Shown in pieces: positions 6,454 through 7,039 of a stretch of DNA of 7,039 nt (position 1 is its first letter; every line of letters begins with the position of its first letter). The stretch lies in the NCBI GenBank assembly GCA_039199225.1, contig JBCCSZ010000361.1:1-7039 (forward strand), written 5' to 3'. The stretch comes from JBCCSZ01 sp039199225. GTDB taxonomy: Bacteria > Bacteroidota > Bacteroidia > Chitinophagales > Saprospiraceae. A program made the translations under genes and the position numbers. The notes under the pieces are model-generated. The model was not told the DNA's origin. It searched no databases and saw only the letters and a program-made list of their open reading frames with translations.

Positions 6454-6872
6454 CAAAGTGTTTTTTCTATATGTTAAATCATAGGTTAAATGGCAAAACA
6501 AAATCTTTGACGCGTTACGGGATTCTAGAGGAATCAAAAAATAACTGATCAAAGTAAAATTGTGGGACGTTTGGTGGAAGAGCTACAAGAAAATGACCTG
6601 TTAGTATTTCCACTGAACTATTAAAACAAAATTACTTCATTTCACTACAGAATGCCAGTTGAGGATTCAATTATCTCCGTCTTATTTTCTTCTTTAGTGA
6701 TTATATCTGTAGTTAACCATTTTTTGTAATATAATTTTGATTTTTAATTTTTTTGCCCTATATTAGTTTTCACCTCATGTAATAAACGAATCCAGAAACA
6801 CTTAACGAGTAAGCAAGGGACTAGGTTTAATATCTGGAATGAGATTTTTTTCCATTATTTTTTAGATTGTTC
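6454..6872. other. Gene-free region between serC and the right-end promoter
   Basis: This region of over 400 bases must hold the serC promoter on the - strand, but I see no full TAnnTTTG match in that direction. Close to the serC start is a direct repeat, ATATGTTAAA (6469-6478) and ATAGGTTAAA (6481-6490), with a 12-base period. Farther up is the inverted repeat GATTC-TAGAG-GAATC (6521-6535). Two very short + strand frames (6562-6624 and 6652-6729) look faintly protein-like but lack support. From about 6716 the DNA is very A/T-rich, which would suit an upstream activating element for the promoter at 6873. Confidence 0.45.
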
Positions 6873-6903
6873 TTGTATAATTCAATTTATGAGTTTACCT
6901 TTG
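6873..6903 (+). promoter_or_regulatory. Bacteroidota-type promoter (TTG -33, TAccTTTG -7)
   Basis: TACCTTTG at 6896-6903 is an exact match to the Bacteroidota -7 consensus TAnnTTTG. It lies 20 nt after a TTG at 6873-6875, the expected -33 spacing for the primary sigma factor of this phylum. A/T-rich tracts precede it. Transcription would start close to 6908-6912 on the + strand and leave the window. It is the only full-consensus promoter I find here, which suggests high expression. Confidence 0.75.
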
Positions 6904-7039
6904 CACTCGCCTTTCGAAAAAAGGGAAACAGAAAAGTCAGCAGAAGCGCTGATTTGGAAGATAAAAAGGGACTTGGTCCGATGCTGAAGATACAGGCAAA
7001 GATGTGTTGGAGGTATGAGCCAAGAAACTAAAAAGTTCA
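6904..7039 (+). other. Untranslated leader, probably of an rRNA operon (truncated)
   Basis: The transcript from the promoter at 6873-6903 runs at least 130 nt with no good protein start. Two hairpins form: CCTTT/AAAGG (6910-6914 with 6920-6924) and AAGTCAGC/GCTGATTT (6934-6941 with 6948-6955, one G-U pair). The opening bases CACTCGCCTTTCG and the final AAAAAGTTCA look to me like Bacteroidota rRNA operon leaders, in which an antitermination-like element beginning GTTCATTGACATATTG follows; this is recollection, and the decisive bases lie beyond the edge. The alternative is a coding gene starting at ATG 7015 (MSQETKKF...). It is preceded by GGAGG only one base away, too close for normal ribosome binding. 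Confidence 0.45.

Noticed and set aside
6454..6552. 33-residue N-terminal extension of SerC from an in-frame ATG at 6552
   Set aside because: SerC proteins begin close to the NFSAGP motif. The extension has no family counterpart, and the ATG at 6453 gives the normal length.
6562..6624. Short + strand frame (GTG start, 20 codons, containing GRLVEELQEND) that reads like protein
   Set aside because: Too short, with no start signal and a stop shortly upstream. It could be a gene remnant, but nothing else around it supports that.
7015..7039. Start of a coding gene (MSQETKKF...) after GGAGG
   Set aside because: Only one base separates GGAGG from the ATG, Shine-Dalgarno use is unusual in this phylum, and the upstream leader looks like that of a stable RNA. 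It stays open as the alternative because the frame runs off the window.

Overview
The window looks like chromosomal DNA of a Bacteroidota species. Family resemblance and the promoter at the right end suggest the Saprospiria (Lewinella/Haliscomenobacter-like), but that placement is inference. Three proteins carry C-terminal type A sorting domains of the type IX secretion system (T9SS), each with the FPNP motif. One lipoprotein has acidic/lysine residues just after its lipidated cysteine, as in Bacteroidota surface lipoproteins. The clearest promoter has the Bacteroidota -33/-7 form (TTG, 20 nt, TAnnTTTG). Shine-Dalgarno sequences are essentially absent.

Layout, left half (+ strand): 1-336 is the 3' end of a large secreted T9SS protein. 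A strongly folded 3' region and an intrinsic terminator follow (340-434). 483-1187 encodes a small secreted T9SS protein with one Ig-like module, followed by a textbook terminator (1210-1250). 1462-2727 encodes a predicted surface lipoprotein made of three tandem four-cysteine modules. A long hairpin at 2788-2828 separates it from the next, convergent gene and probably terminates both.

Layout, right half (- strand): 4290-2827 encodes a T9SS-secreted thioredoxin-fold protein whose CxxC active site has become SxxS. 5316-4477 encodes a YgjP/WLM-type zinc metallopeptidase. 6453-5362 is serC, phosphoserine aminotransferase. serC and the metallopeptidase gene are 45 nt apart and probably co-transcribed. 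At the far right a strong + strand Bacteroidota promoter (6873-6903) starts a transcript that runs off the window with no convincing protein start. It resembles the leader of a ribosomal RNA operon.

Functionally the left two thirds belong to the cell envelope and exterior. The four exported proteins share secretion routes but show no sign of being one pathway, and terminators separate the + strand genes. serC and the peptidase are housekeeping. I see no mobile element, CRISPR array, tRNA or phage gene. The strongest leads are the cysteine-free thioredoxin-like protein, the three-module cysteine-patterned lipoprotein, and the promoter and leader at the right edge. None amounts to a clearly new system.
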